DNA of 64,000 nt, taken from positions 434,001 through 498,000 of the forward strand of contig JADLSH010000382.1 in the NCBI GenBank assembly GCA_016169945.1, given 5' to 3'. How positions within the stretch are numbered: the stretch's first letter is position 1; each line of letters starts with the position of its first letter. The translations under genes and the position numbers were made by a program. Shown here piece after piece: positions 48,195-58,207 of this stretch. Source of the DNA: Trachythela sp. YZ-2020. Lineage: Eukaryota; Cnidaria; Anthozoa; Malacalcyonacea; Clavulariidae. Under the pieces are notes generated by a model that saw nothing but the letters and a program-made list of their open reading frames with translations, ran no database searches and was not told the DNA's origin.

Positions 48195-48325
48195 ACTCCC
48201 TCAGCACAGGTATAATGTTTTCAACTGACGATTACACCTAATTTTAACATAATGTTTTCAACTGACGATTACACCTAATTTTAACATATAATTATATGTT
48301 AAAATTAGGTGTAATCGTCAGTCTT
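48195..48325. repeat. short direct and inverted repeat in a B-gene intron
   Basis: TAATGTTTTCAACTGACG occurs twice (about 48213 and 48251), and the downstream ACGATTACACCTAATTTTAA occurs again in inverted form around 48290-48325, making a hairpin. Confidence 0.7.
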
Positions 48326-50559
48326 GATTTCTTAGGCTCATTGAAAGTGTAATTTTTGTGAACCATTATGTGATGTACTGTATCATGATACCATTGCCTA
48401 TATTTACCTTAATAATTTATAGGCCTATTGACATCCAAACCTCAGATGCTGGCCCAGGTGTTGGTAGCCACGAAAGAATGACTCAATTGCGTCTTGCTGA
48501 GAGCTTCATGATTAATGGACTTGATCTTCAAAGCAGATTTCACTATGCACCAGGTAATATACCTTAATAGTTTAATGGTTTGATTTTTAGAAACTTTTCT
48601 ATCAATAATACCATTTATTATTAAAGGGTTATTTAATGGCACATCAGGGCTGATCACCTGGATATAAAATAAAATGCTGTATGCTGTGGTGCTAGGTTTA
48701 AGAACACACTCATATTCAAAATATTGGCTTTATAATAGAAGAAAAACAAGTCCTTGATGTTTCTTTTATAGTCAGAGTAAAGTAGCTTTTACACTTGAGT
48801 TTAATATACAGTATATATTGGACCGATTGGCACTAGTGCTGTGCGCCGGAGGTCAGAGTTATGTATGCCGTGACTCCAGTGTTTTTGGCCAGCCGAGGCA
48901 GAGTTTGCTGGCTTGTCAAAATTACAAAAAAATATGACAATTTTGACCAAGTTGACAAGTATCAGCAACGTGTGGGTCACAAATAATAACCTTGAAGTAC
49001 TGGTAACTATGGGAACAAGGTTGAACAAATAATCCCCAGGTAGACTATGTTTCAAGTTGTTAACCAACAGGCCAGAGCCGGAGTTCAGAGTTGTAAAACA
49101 GCTGGTGTTTGGCCACCTCTCATTATGCTCATTGGCACTTTTACATGTATATTACAGGTGATTCATCTTCACATGTAGCTGAACGTGTAATGCGGTCACT
49201 GAATGAATGTCTAGGAGATGGGAGGGCGATTCCAATTTGTTATGATCGTGAAACGCTGATATCAAGTGATGGTGAAACATGCATACAAGAATTGAGCAAA
49301 GATGAGGTAAATAGAGTCAAAGAGGAGAGAGCTGTTAAGGCTTCTAAACAGTGTGCTTCAGACGTTTGCCAGCGTTATAATGGCAAACCCTGCCTCGGGA
49401 CATCTATTCATGCACGAACACCAAGTTACCACATTCATCATCAGTTTATTTTCGACGAGAACTTCATGATGAAGTGCTTGAATGCTAGCTCTACATCAAT
49501 TTTATCCAGTTGTGCTGGCAGTGAATACTAAACTTCTCCAGGGTTTTCCAGTCTCATTACTATGTTTATGACAATGGCTGTGAGGTATCAGGAATGGCTG
49601 CACAGAGAAACATCAGCAAGATACCACCTGTCTTTTCCACAAAGAAAAGAGAACCAAGATCTTCTTCAAGATGGTTGGAGAGGTAAACCAGTGTCTCGTA
49701 TTCCTCCTCCAGTTCCTGACTACAGTGCTGATCGCAAGGGCTTCACTACTGCTCCTGAAACAAGTTCTTGATGGCGACATAACTGACATGAGAGATGTAT
49801 TAAATAAAGAGATCATGAAAGATGCAACAGCTAGAGAAGTCGATGATTTTTGTCCCAGAAAGCAGCTAGATAAAATGATGGAACAACATGGGAACCACAA
49901 TTAGAAATTCACGAAGAAAAACAAAGTGATGGCAGTGTTTCAGTTTCTGTTGTTGACAAAAACAACACACTTTCAAAGTACATTACAAATTTAAACAGTT
50001 TCGTCGAGGTCTACGCTGGCGAAGACCTTCAAGAGGCTATACAAGCAGAAATAAAACGGAGATACGACATGAAATTAAAGCCACCATCTCAAAAATTCGA
50101 CTGCCAATACAAAAGCTATTGAAAAAGCAAAGGCCGTTGGCGATATAGACTGGCCAAACCTCGTTTCCTCCAACAGCCTCGGTAAATTGTACGTGTCACA
50201 GCTTCACCTCTATCTCATGGAAAAGATGGGCATCTCCAAAGCAGAATGTGAAAAAGGGATACACGAAGGCTAAGAAAATTGAAGATGTCAAGCAACACTT
50301 TTATGCATCTTTATCGAAATCTCCTAGAAAAGCAGAAACTGTAACACCACAGGCACAGACACCGAGCCTTTGTCAGGATGCAGTATCTCTCTCCCTCCAG
50401 CGTCATCGTTACCTGTAAATACTTCTTTATTCCCATCAACACAGAAACTTCAGCCACTATCAGTTCCTCCGTGGGGGAGCAGTGTTTAATACCAACTATC
50501 CCCAGCTTCAACTCCTGAAGAACACTTGTCCTATTGACAATTACTTGACGATATTTTAT

Positions 50560-51795
50560 GTTCTCTGAGTGATCATAACACTTTTTATGATCAGCTTGTT
50601 AGCTGTGTTGAAAGCTATGCCACCCATCTTGTCCAGATTAAACATTTGTTTGACCAGCGCTTGTATTCTGATGGTAAACTGTTATGGCTGTCTTTATTCC
50701 CTGGACGTTTTAATTTCAATTCGCCAGCTCTTGACTTGTGGGGCAACGAAGATGATCTGTTTATCTCACGCCTGTACCCTGCAATATCATCATCGTATTC
50801 AAGCAGATGCTCCGCTTTAGCTTGTCCATGCCCTACGAAGGACTTCTCGTCGTACAGCATATCTTTAAGGTATAAAATTGCTATCTTTATATAAATTGAG
50901 CTTCGCGTAAAACTTGTCATTTGTTGAACAATGTTTCGAAGCAAAATAAATTATCTTGCAAGCACAGATTTTTGAAGAGAGTTCATTTTTTTACAGTGAT
51001 ACAGGTATACCTCCTCCGCCCTTATTCAACATGCGCTAGATGACTGGACGGCAACAGATTGCAGACAGACTACCTGTGGTGCAACACTAACACATGTCGT
51101 CCTGGTTCTCCGTGCTACGTGGGCATCATAGACACAGTTCACACATCTGGTCAGGTTGTGTGAGTATTAAATCACAGTTGGTAAAACATAAAAACATCTT
51201 TAATATATGATATCTTATATTAAAAATGTCTCTCTTTTTAGTCAGCAGTACCAGCATTTCTGTGCGGGAAAGAGACAGTTCACACAACGGATGTTCAGCA
51301 GTGGAACACTTCCAGTGTTCCTTCCCATTTCCCTAGAGTACTTTTCGCAGAGCAGGATTATTACTCATGCTGCCCACCTGCCGCCAACAGTTGTGCTACA
51401 AGGGGAAATGTACGTATTTTTTCACTTACGGTTTAGTATTTGTACCATGCGTATTATGTGCATAATGATTCCAAAACAGTGACTATTTGTACTGTGCGAA
51501 CGCATGGGAATTATTGCTTAAAAATTGAAATTTGTTGATTTGCAGGGATGAAGGATCTAGATAAATACGTTGATTTGTTTTAACTTTTTTAGATATTCTC
51601 TGGTTGGCGTCACTTTTTTCAATGGACAGCACTATCGCAGTGCTGTCAAGAGAATGGGAGTGTGGCACATTTATGATGGGATATGGGAGAGGCACAACCC
51701 CGGAACAGGCCTTCAGATTACCAACCAGCTTTCCACCTCTCCGGGCTACCTTCCCTCCAGCTGCCTGTACCTCATGTCAAAGATGATGTAGATGA
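50560..51795 (+). pseudogene. C-terminal region of a B-element protein, possibly protease-like
   Basis: Pieces: about 50560-50872 (IKHLFDQRLYSDGKLLWLSL, then a Cys-rich SSRCSALACPCPTKDF), about 50995-51160, 51239-51411 (QQYQHFCAGKRQFTQRM) and 51594-51791. The last has SLVGVTFFNGQHYRSAV, MGVWHIYDG and SPGYLPSSCLYL. The GQHYRSAV...WHIYDG arrangement recalls the His box of ubiquitin-specific (C19) peptidases, but no Cys box is obvious, so this is only a hint. Several frames must be joined. Whether this is the end of the transposase gene or a separate gene is unclear. Confidence 0.4.
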
Positions 51796-52097
51796 AAAGG
51801 TGTTTCCAGTGACAGTTAACAGCGGCTCAAATTGATAGAACATGGCATGCTCCAATTTTTTCAAGTGAATGAACTTTAAATGAGCTGCTGCTATTTAATG
51901 CTGTAACCACTTTTCAAAGTTGTACTTTGATCCTTTTAAAACCTAAAAGATCCTTTTAAACACTACTTTAAAAAAAATTCCTGCAAGGGTCTAACTAGCA
52001 AAAAAAAAAGCGTGCACAACTTGTGCGTCCAAAAAAAAATTCGTGCATGGAAAAAAGCTGCAACCGCCCCCTCAAATATCTAATGGTCCGTCCCTAA

Positions 52098-52973
52098 GTG
52101 TATGCATGACTGAAAATCCATATTAAATCTCTATTTTCATACCTTTATCAACTTCAAGGCATCACCAGTTCTGCACCTTTCCTGAAAAATGCAGGGAAAA
52201 GGAATCAGTGGCAGTGATGAATATATAATATACCTGTATAAAATATTGTATTCATACTCAACAAAGGTAGCTTTTTTCGTCCGGCACATCAAGAAATACT
52301 ATTCGAAGGTCCATTTTAATCTTAAAATAAATACAGACCATTTGTATCTTGACAAAATATTTCAAATATTGGCAGTCTTCGCTGTCAAAATCTATTCAGC
52401 TTTTTTGAACACGAAACCACTAGCTTCGTGGGAAAAATGAACTAAAAATTGCATAAATATTACACAAAAGCTCATAAGAAACAACTTTACCTTCATATAC
52501 ATCTTCTAAGTCCTTACAATATCACTCTTCTAGCATATTTCTACAAAAATAACCGAGTTTTTTCAAGAAAACTTTGTGTTAAAAGCTGCAGCCTGCAGTA
52601 CAAAATCGGAACAAAAAATTGAAAAAAAGAGCGGGAAAAGAATTATTCCGGTCGGGTAATTAGACTCCTGTTCATTTCTGAATGGTAATTGGATAGTTTG
52701 CTTAATACAACTCCCGGAGAATTACCCCCTCGGCATTTTCTTGCCAAAATGTAAACAATAAACGGAATGAAAACATTTGTATATTTCATGTCGGGTACAG
52801 TATTTAAAAAGTTCTAACACTCTGAAGTTCAACATACAAAGCAACCTAGATGTTGAAAGTAATTGAACTGAAGTTATGCTGTGATCATATAAAATTTAAT
52901 GGGCTCCACGGCACTGAATGCCACTTAATGTAAGCTTAATAAAACTTGCGTTTATACATAAAACTTGTTTTAG
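52098..52973. other. O internal region, no gene recognised
   Basis: A short frame at 52189-52440 has no motif. Nothing else seen between elements B and C. Confidence 0.45.
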
Positions 52974-53721
52974 GGGCTGTTTATATGGAAATCAGGATGA
53001 CTCACTAACCGGGTCTGCCCGGTAAGCGGGCTGAATTTGTGTTATGTTTTGTGTTGTGTTTATATGAGAAAATTTCATCCCAGTAAGTGGGATAATTTTG
53101 TTGTTTTGACCTGTGGTGGCAGCGTCTCTTTGAACTTTCATCTCGGCAACTGGGCAGGCCGGTGTCACAGCGGATTTGGCCCCCCATCAAAATGGCCCCC
53201 CCGGGCCATATCCGCTAGCGGATATGGTCCGGGGGGGCCAAATCCGCTAGCGGATATGGTCCTATGGGGGTCCATATCAGCTAGCGGATATGGTCCCCTC
53301 TCGCGGATTTGGACCCCCCTCGCGAATCTATCGTATGGCATATTAAATATCGAATGAAAACGTTTTGAATCATCTTTACATCTAACAGAGAAAATGTGTA
53401 CGAAGATTTTTGGGATTAAAATGTTCCTGTAAATTTTCTCGCGGTTTTGGACTGCAGGAACTATATTTTGCTGCAACCAAAACTTCATTTCACTGCCAAA
53501 AATATATTTCACTGCCACTGTGATATATTTAACTACGAGAAGTAGATTTTATTGCAATAAGAACTATGCATGCGTTTCACTGTAGTTCCCATTTAAATGT
53601 TATGTCTCAGCAGTGGGAAATACAAAGTTGTAAATGTTAACAGAATTTAAATAAACTTATCATTTCAATTAAACTGACGTTTTCAACGCAAGTACGCAAC
53701 CAAAGAAATACTAGCTAATAC

Positions 53722-54072
53722 TTATCTAGAAATAGGCCATGTGCCAGCAATTACTCTGTTGACAATTGTCAATTGATTGATTTTTTCGGTGCCTTTTTCC
53801 CGTAAATTTAATTTCCATGCGCTTTCACTAGTGGTAGACAGAAAAATTTCTCTTAATTCTGCTTCGGTCCTGGAAACGATTACTAATCTGTTATTTGTGT
53901 CTGTTTCCGCATTAAATACCATGCCTACAGTTATGTAAATTTTAACTTTCAATTTAGATAACTTAAATGGTTCTGAATGGAATCCCATAAACAATAGGTG
54001 ATGACTCATAAGATAAAAATGGTGATCAGAATACATATAAATACGCGCGACCATTGAATCGAACCAACTCAT
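53722..54072 (-). CDS. hypothetical protein in element D
   Basis: An open frame of 116 codons starting MSWFDSMVARIYMY. No motif recognised. It contains a TVGMVFNAETDTNNRLVIVS stretch that could be a beta-rich domain. It lies in the centre of D with no visible splice sites. It may be chance, but it is the longest frame in D outside the repeats. Confidence 0.3.
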   Translation of the reverse strand: MSWFDSMVARIYMYSDHHFYLMSHHLLFMGFHSEPFKLSKLKVKIYITVGMVFNAETDTNNRLVIVSRTEAELREIFLSTTSESAWKLNLREKGTEKINQLTIVNRVIAGTWPISR

Positions 54073-54146
54073 TGTAGTTGTTATTTTGCGGTGATACAGC
54101 AGTATATTTTCTAACGTGGTCTTAATTTCAAATTTACTCCTTGCCG

Positions 54147-54263
54147 ATGGATGAAAAGAATGCTTACGACGAAATTTTTAATTATCTCTGTGACGGGAGC
54201 TATCCTAGTGATGCTGGAATAATAATTTTAGTATGTGCCCTTGTGGAAAACAGCTTAGGTTGA
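54147..54263 (+). pseudogene. short integrase-N-terminus-like remnant in D
   Basis: Starts MDEKNAYDEIFNYLCDGSYP, which resembles the first residues of retrovirus-type integrases found in cnidarian elements (EIFNYLxxGxYP). It then becomes hydrophobic and stops after 38 codons. At best a remnant or first exon. Confidence 0.3.
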
Positions 54264-54689
54264 CATGGTGACAGTCAGCGTTTTTAATCAAAACGTCAGA
54301 TATTTAATTTTTATGCCAATATGGCAAAAATTTTAACCAAAGAAAAATATTCAGACAATTATGATTTCATAGGGGGGACCATTTCCGCGGAAGGGGGTCC
54401 ATATCCGCTAGCGGATTTGGTCCCCCCGGACCATATCCGCTAGCGGATATGGTCCGGGGGGGCCAAATCCGCGGGGGGGCCAAATCCGCTGTGACACCGG
54501 TTAGCGAGTGTTTATATGGGGAAATTTTTATCCTGGTAAGCAAGAGCCGACTTGTCCATATAAACACACAGTAATTTTTACTATAAAATAAATTACATAG
54601 CAGATCTTGCTAAACGAGCCAGCCTGGCATACATATAATTATATAAACAGCCCTTTACTGCTTTGGGGGAACAAATCCGAGTTAACTAT

Positions 54690-55880
54690 CCCAATATACT
54701 GCATGTGCTGTGCCGCACTGTGTTATGTTGTGCTTTTCTGTATTGTGTGTTATCCTACCATATTTTACTGACCTGTGATGCCACATTATACAATAGTATC
54801 TGGTACTCTGAGTTAATGTGCTGTGCCGCACTGTGTTATGTTGTGGTTTTGTGTATTGTGTGGTGTCCTACATATTTTACTGGCTGTGATGCTACATTAT
54901 ACAATAGTATCTGGTACTCTGAGTTAATGTGCTGTGCCGCACTGTGTTATGTTGTGCTTTTCTGTATTGTGTGTTATCCTACCATATTTTACTGACCTGT
55001 GATGCTACATTATACAATAGTATCTGGTACTCTGAGTTAATATGCTGTGCCGCACTGTGTTATGTTGTGCTTTTGTGTATTGTGTGGTGTCCTACCATAG
55101 TTTACTGACCTGTGATGCTACATTATACAATAGTATCTGGTACTCTGAGTTAATGTGCTGTGCCGCACTGTGTTATGTTGTGCTTTTCTGTATTGTGTGG
55201 TGGCCTAGCATATTTTACTGACCTGTGATGCTACATTATACAATAGTATCTGGTACTCTGAGTTAATGTGCTGTTCCGCACTGTGTTATGTTGTGCTTTT
55301 CTGTATTGTGTGGTGTCCTAGCATATTTTACTGACCTGTGATGCTACATTATACAATAGTATCTGGTACTCTGAGTTAATGTGCTGTGCCACACTGTGTT
55401 ATGTTGTGCTTTTCTGTAGTGTGTGGTGTCCTACAATATTTTACTGACCTGTGATGCTACATTATACAATAGTATCTGGTACTCTGAGTTAATGTGCTGT
55501 GCCACACTGTGTTATGTTGTGCTTTTGTGTATTGTGTGGTGTCCTACCATATTTTACTGACCTGTGATGCTACATTATACAATAGTATCCAGTACTAACG
55601 TGCTGTGTGTCCTCAACATATTTACTGACCTGTGATGCTGGTTATTTATACAACAGTATCCAGTACTCTGAGCAATGCCGCACTGTGTTATGTTGTGCTT
55701 TTGTGTATTGTGTGGTGTCCTACCATATTTTACTGACCCAGTGACCTGTGATGCTACATTATACAATAGTATCCAGTACTCTGAGTGTGATGTGCTGTGC
55801 CACACTGTGTTATGTTGTGCTTTTCTGTAATGTGTGGTGTCCTAGGTACCATATTTTACTGACCTGTGCTGTACATACTG
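54690..55880. repeat. 113-bp tandem satellite, about 8 good copies
   Basis: The anchor GTGCTGTGCCGCACTGTG starts at about 54705, 54818, 54929, 55042, 55155, 55268, 55381 and 55494, spacings of 113, 111 and then 113 repeatedly. Copies differ at a few positions (for example GCCGCACT / GCCACACT). Beyond about 55590 the units are shortened and scrambled, ending near 55880 in CTGTACTG-type runs. It lies inside O, near its right end. Frames within are not coding. Confidence 0.9.
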
Positions 55881-56404
55881 TAGTGTGCTGTAACTGTGAT
55901 AATCTGTGCTGTACTGCTCTTTGCTGTACACTGGCATAGTGTGTTGTAGTGTACTGTGCTGTGCAATGCTGTACTGTACAGTGCTAAACTGTATTAAAAT
56001 CTTAAATTTTTTTGTCTTGTCTTGCCTTTTATATGTTAGCTTGAATTGCATTGTATATGACAATCATAAGGTACAGTCTAGTTTATAAAAAAAAATCTAG
56101 TTATTCACGCAGTAAATTCAGTACGGCACAGTACATCAATATAAAGTATAATAAATTGTCGTACACTGCATTATTGAGTTGGTTTGACAAAAAAACACTA
56201 ACTCCTCTCCACTGAATATTGAAAATAAAACAACAAGTAAAGACCATTCCCTTACCTAAACATAATACTGTAGTCCCTTTCTACTTCTTGTGCAACTAGA
56301 CACGTTCTATTCTTGTGTACAAAGCAAAAGAACGCAATCCGAGCGAATTGAAATTGTCAAAGTCACCAAAAATACGACGCCATTTTTCTTTCTTCCAACA
56401 GCAA
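55881..56404. other. non-coding stretch near O's right end
   Basis: Starts with CTGTACTGTACAGTGC-like degenerate repeats. No gene seen. Confidence 0.45.
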
Positions 56405-56594
56405 ATAACTCAAAAAATGGAGTTAAATTTGACTAACTCTAGCAAAAGAGAGTTAATCGTGCATGCTAATTAGCTCGCCAATGAGCATAACCCCAATAAA
56501 GGAGTTATTATAACTCGAAATATGGGGTTAAAATTTTAACTCCACCAAAAAGGAGTAATAGGGGAGTTAACTGAATAACTCCCTGAAAATAACA
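56405..56594. repeat. O right terminus with GGAGTTA cluster
   Basis: Inverted counterpart of 27576-27830: AACTCCACCAAAAAGGAG, GGAGTTAACTGAATAACTCC and related motifs, ending CCCTGAAAATAACA. Confidence 0.75.
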
Positions 56595-57556
56595 GTGAAC
56601 TTGCCAAAAATAGCTACAGGCGTTTTATAATCTTTGTTTCTGGTTGGAGTATATAGGTCTACTTTAGAATCAGTCTTTACATCGCAAAACAGCCGTATCA
56701 AATGAAATAGAGTTACATTAAAAGCAATAGTGTTCAATAAGGCAACGTAATGAATCAGTATATAAATTAATATTCAACCCCGTGCACTCATCCGTTCAAC
56801 TCTTACAAGGAAAAAAAGCATAGCAGAATTTCTGTCGGCAGTTAACTGCAAACGCCCAGCAGTGGAGGCCATTACGTTACAAAGATAATAATTGTCGTAT
56901 TTTTAGTTTCATATTACAAAATTTTCTTAACAATAAAATTTTAAGACAGTCCGCGATGCAGTTATTTTTGTTCGAGGTACGGGGTTTAAAAATATTGAAA
57001 ATACATGGAGGCATAAACCCCGCCTTTTCTAGGGTTATAACTACGCTTCACAGACACTCTATATATAAGTATGAAAGATATTTTAATTTTTACAACAATA
57101 GTTGTATGGAGATCAATATGGTAGCCATGTTTACATTGTCATATAATGGAAAGATGAATTTTAACGAAATAATACCTTCAAGTTTTAGAAATGTTCATGA
57201 GACAAAAATGCATGTTTACTACTCGATAAATTTTGTCTTTGGCTGTATTATCATATCATACACATCATAATCGGATCGTTAAAATAATTTTATTCTCCTT
57301 AATTAAGACGTGAGATCAGTGATGATGATGACCACCCGTTCAAAATCGCCACAAATGCGATCAGCTATATGCTTTCCCTTACGCCGAATTGAAACAATTC
57401 GGCAACAAATCTTTCATAATTAATTTCTTCAACCAACTTCTTTGGCTTTCGTCATAAATACGGGGCGTCCTCCACGCGTACATTGCACCTATGAACACAT
57501 GTATACATCGTCAAACGTATTAATGTCTTCTTCGTAACTAGTTGTTTGGTATGATA
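56595..57556. repeat. repeat R, copy 2, right part
   Basis: Continues from 27575. Matches copy 1 around 16668-17110, including TATTATCATATCATACAC, CAAATGCGATCAGCTATATG and AACACATGTATACATCG. It is cut at 57556 by the Penelope-like pieces. A 104-codon frame at 56956-57270 is not shared with copy 1, so I do not call it. Confidence 0.8.
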
Positions 57557-58173
57557 CAAAAATTCGGTTTGTGGTCTTTTAACGTTACAAATGAGTTATT
57601 TGTTGGTGGCGAATCAATGCGATTGTCAAGGCCGAGGCTTTGAGCGATCTTTTTCTCTGCCGATATTATTTTGGTTGTAGTATTCGGTGGTGCTTTCTTG
57701 TAGGCTTTAGTTATTGCAGTGTCGAGTAATTTATTGTAGGAAGGGGTGTCAATCCGGTAGAAATTCGTCGTCTTGTCAGCCGCAATGAACAGTTTGTCGT
57801 CCGTTTTATTTTTTGTTATGTCCTGTGTTAGTTCTTTCTGGAATTTGTTGCGATCTTTTTTGAACTCAATATTCTGGATAAGTGCGTGCATTTTGTCTTC
57901 AAATTGGTCTAGTTCTTTAATTGGTGGCGGTGATTTTGTCGTGCGAAATCCAAATGTCTCATTGATGGGAGATTGGGATTCGGTTGGTTTTAAAAAATGA
58001 TGAGCTTTCCATCTAATGCGTCGTAGAAAAGATTCTGTTTTTTCGACCAAACATTTCAAGTATTCCTTCGGCTGCGCGAACGGTATGTTTTTTGTAGAGT
58101 ATCCAAGGTTGGCGGGTTCCATATTAATTCGAAGAGTGCTCAACAATAAAGGAGGGAAATAGACAAGTATCAT
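57556..58173 (-). pseudogene. Penelope-like RT, inverted 5' segment
   Basis: The frame reads NLGYSTKNIPFAQPKEYLKC, FRTTKSPPPIKELDQFEDKM, FIAADKTTNFYRID, YNKLLDTAITKAYKK and FVTLKDHKPNF, the N-terminal RT part of Penelope-like elements (the ADKT...NFY and LKDHKPNF blocks). It ends abruptly at the junction with R (57556), so fingers only, no active site. It lies head to head with the plus-strand copy starting near 58208. Confidence 0.85.
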
Positions 58174-58207
58174 AGTTTCAAACTAATATATCAGAGCGAA
58201 ATAGACA

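Larger units (their letters stand above)
45478..49900 (+). pseudogene. spliced DDE-like transposase gene of element B, frameshifted
   Basis: Exon 1 is 45478-45787. Later pieces are about 46199-47113, 47087-47280, 47283-47790, 48088-48209, 48423-48553, 49158-49531 and 49562-49900. Three junctions agree in phase: CAGCACAG|GT...AG|GCCTATT and GCACCAG|GT...CAG|GTGATT give NNELPQHRPIDIQTSDAGPG and SRFHYAPGDSSSHVAERV. Conserved blocks are AIDDKAYVRCGTSEGF, TSDAGPGVG and GDSSSHVAERVMRSL, a D-D-E pattern like that of RNase H-fold transposases. Single-base shifts near 46270, 47118 and 47280 break it. A later LGKLYVSQLHLYLMEKMGI block (50140-50230) may be a SAP-like DNA-binding tail. The superfamily is not recognised. 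Confidence 0.65.
43025..52094. mobile_element. element B: 9.1 kb, TIR GGGACGGACC, TSD TAA
   Basis: The left end GGGACGGACCATTAGATA and its complement at 52094 are flanked by TAA (43022-43024, 52095-52097). Subterminal AAAAAAAATTCGTGCAAAC and CCCCCTCAAATATC blocks are also inverted. Inside are two divergent genes: a SAM-domain protein (-) and a spliced DDE-like gene (+). Both carry single-base damage. A TAA duplication would suit PIF/Harbinger-type elements, but the proteins do not look like Harbinger, so no superfamily is assigned. Confidence 0.85.
53163..54496. mobile_element. element D: TIR TGTCACAGCGGATTTGG, flanked by CCGG
   Basis: Inverted ends TGTCACAGCGGATTTGG and its complement lie between CCGG copies (53159-53162, 54497-54500). 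C is continuous without it. Both subterminal regions carry a palindromic minisatellite of CCGCTAGCGGATATGGTC units (53205-53300, 54400-54450). The middle holds two short frames. Confidence 0.8.
52974..54653. mobile_element. element C: TIR GGGCTGTTTATAT
   Basis: The left end GGGCTGTTTATATGG and right end ATATAAACAGCCC are inverted, with TTTA flanking both sides (one extra G at the left). Internal motifs CCGGTAAGCGGG and TTTATATGAGAAA / TTTATATGGGGAAA recur near both ends. Once D is removed, C is a few hundred bp, a MITE. A partial relative is at 26735-26972. Confidence 0.75.
27576..56594. mobile_element. 29-kb nested insertion O with terminal inverted repeats
   Basis: The left end TGTTATTTTCAGGGAGTTA and the right end TAACTCCCTGAAAATAACA are inverted, and R copy 2 is continuous when the block is removed. 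Subterminal regions on both sides are packed with AACTCC / GGAGTT motifs. A, B and C lie inside, leaving about 6.5 kb of O itself (27576-31017, 42798-43021, 52098-52973, 54654-56594) with no recognised transposase, so O is probably non-autonomous. The duplication is unclear: GTG flanks the left end, and CAGTG or GTG the right, depending on where the ends are set. Confidence 0.8.

Noticed and set aside
53037..53518. Overlapping frames rich in ISASGYGP and PLADM
   Set aside because: Palindromic CCGCTAGCGGATATGG units of element D read in both directions.
54663..54995. Cys-rich frame with AALCYVV repeats
   Set aside because: Period equals the 113-bp satellite; no coding evidence.
56956..57270. 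104-codon frame in R copy 2
   Set aside because: Not open at the matching place in copy 1.
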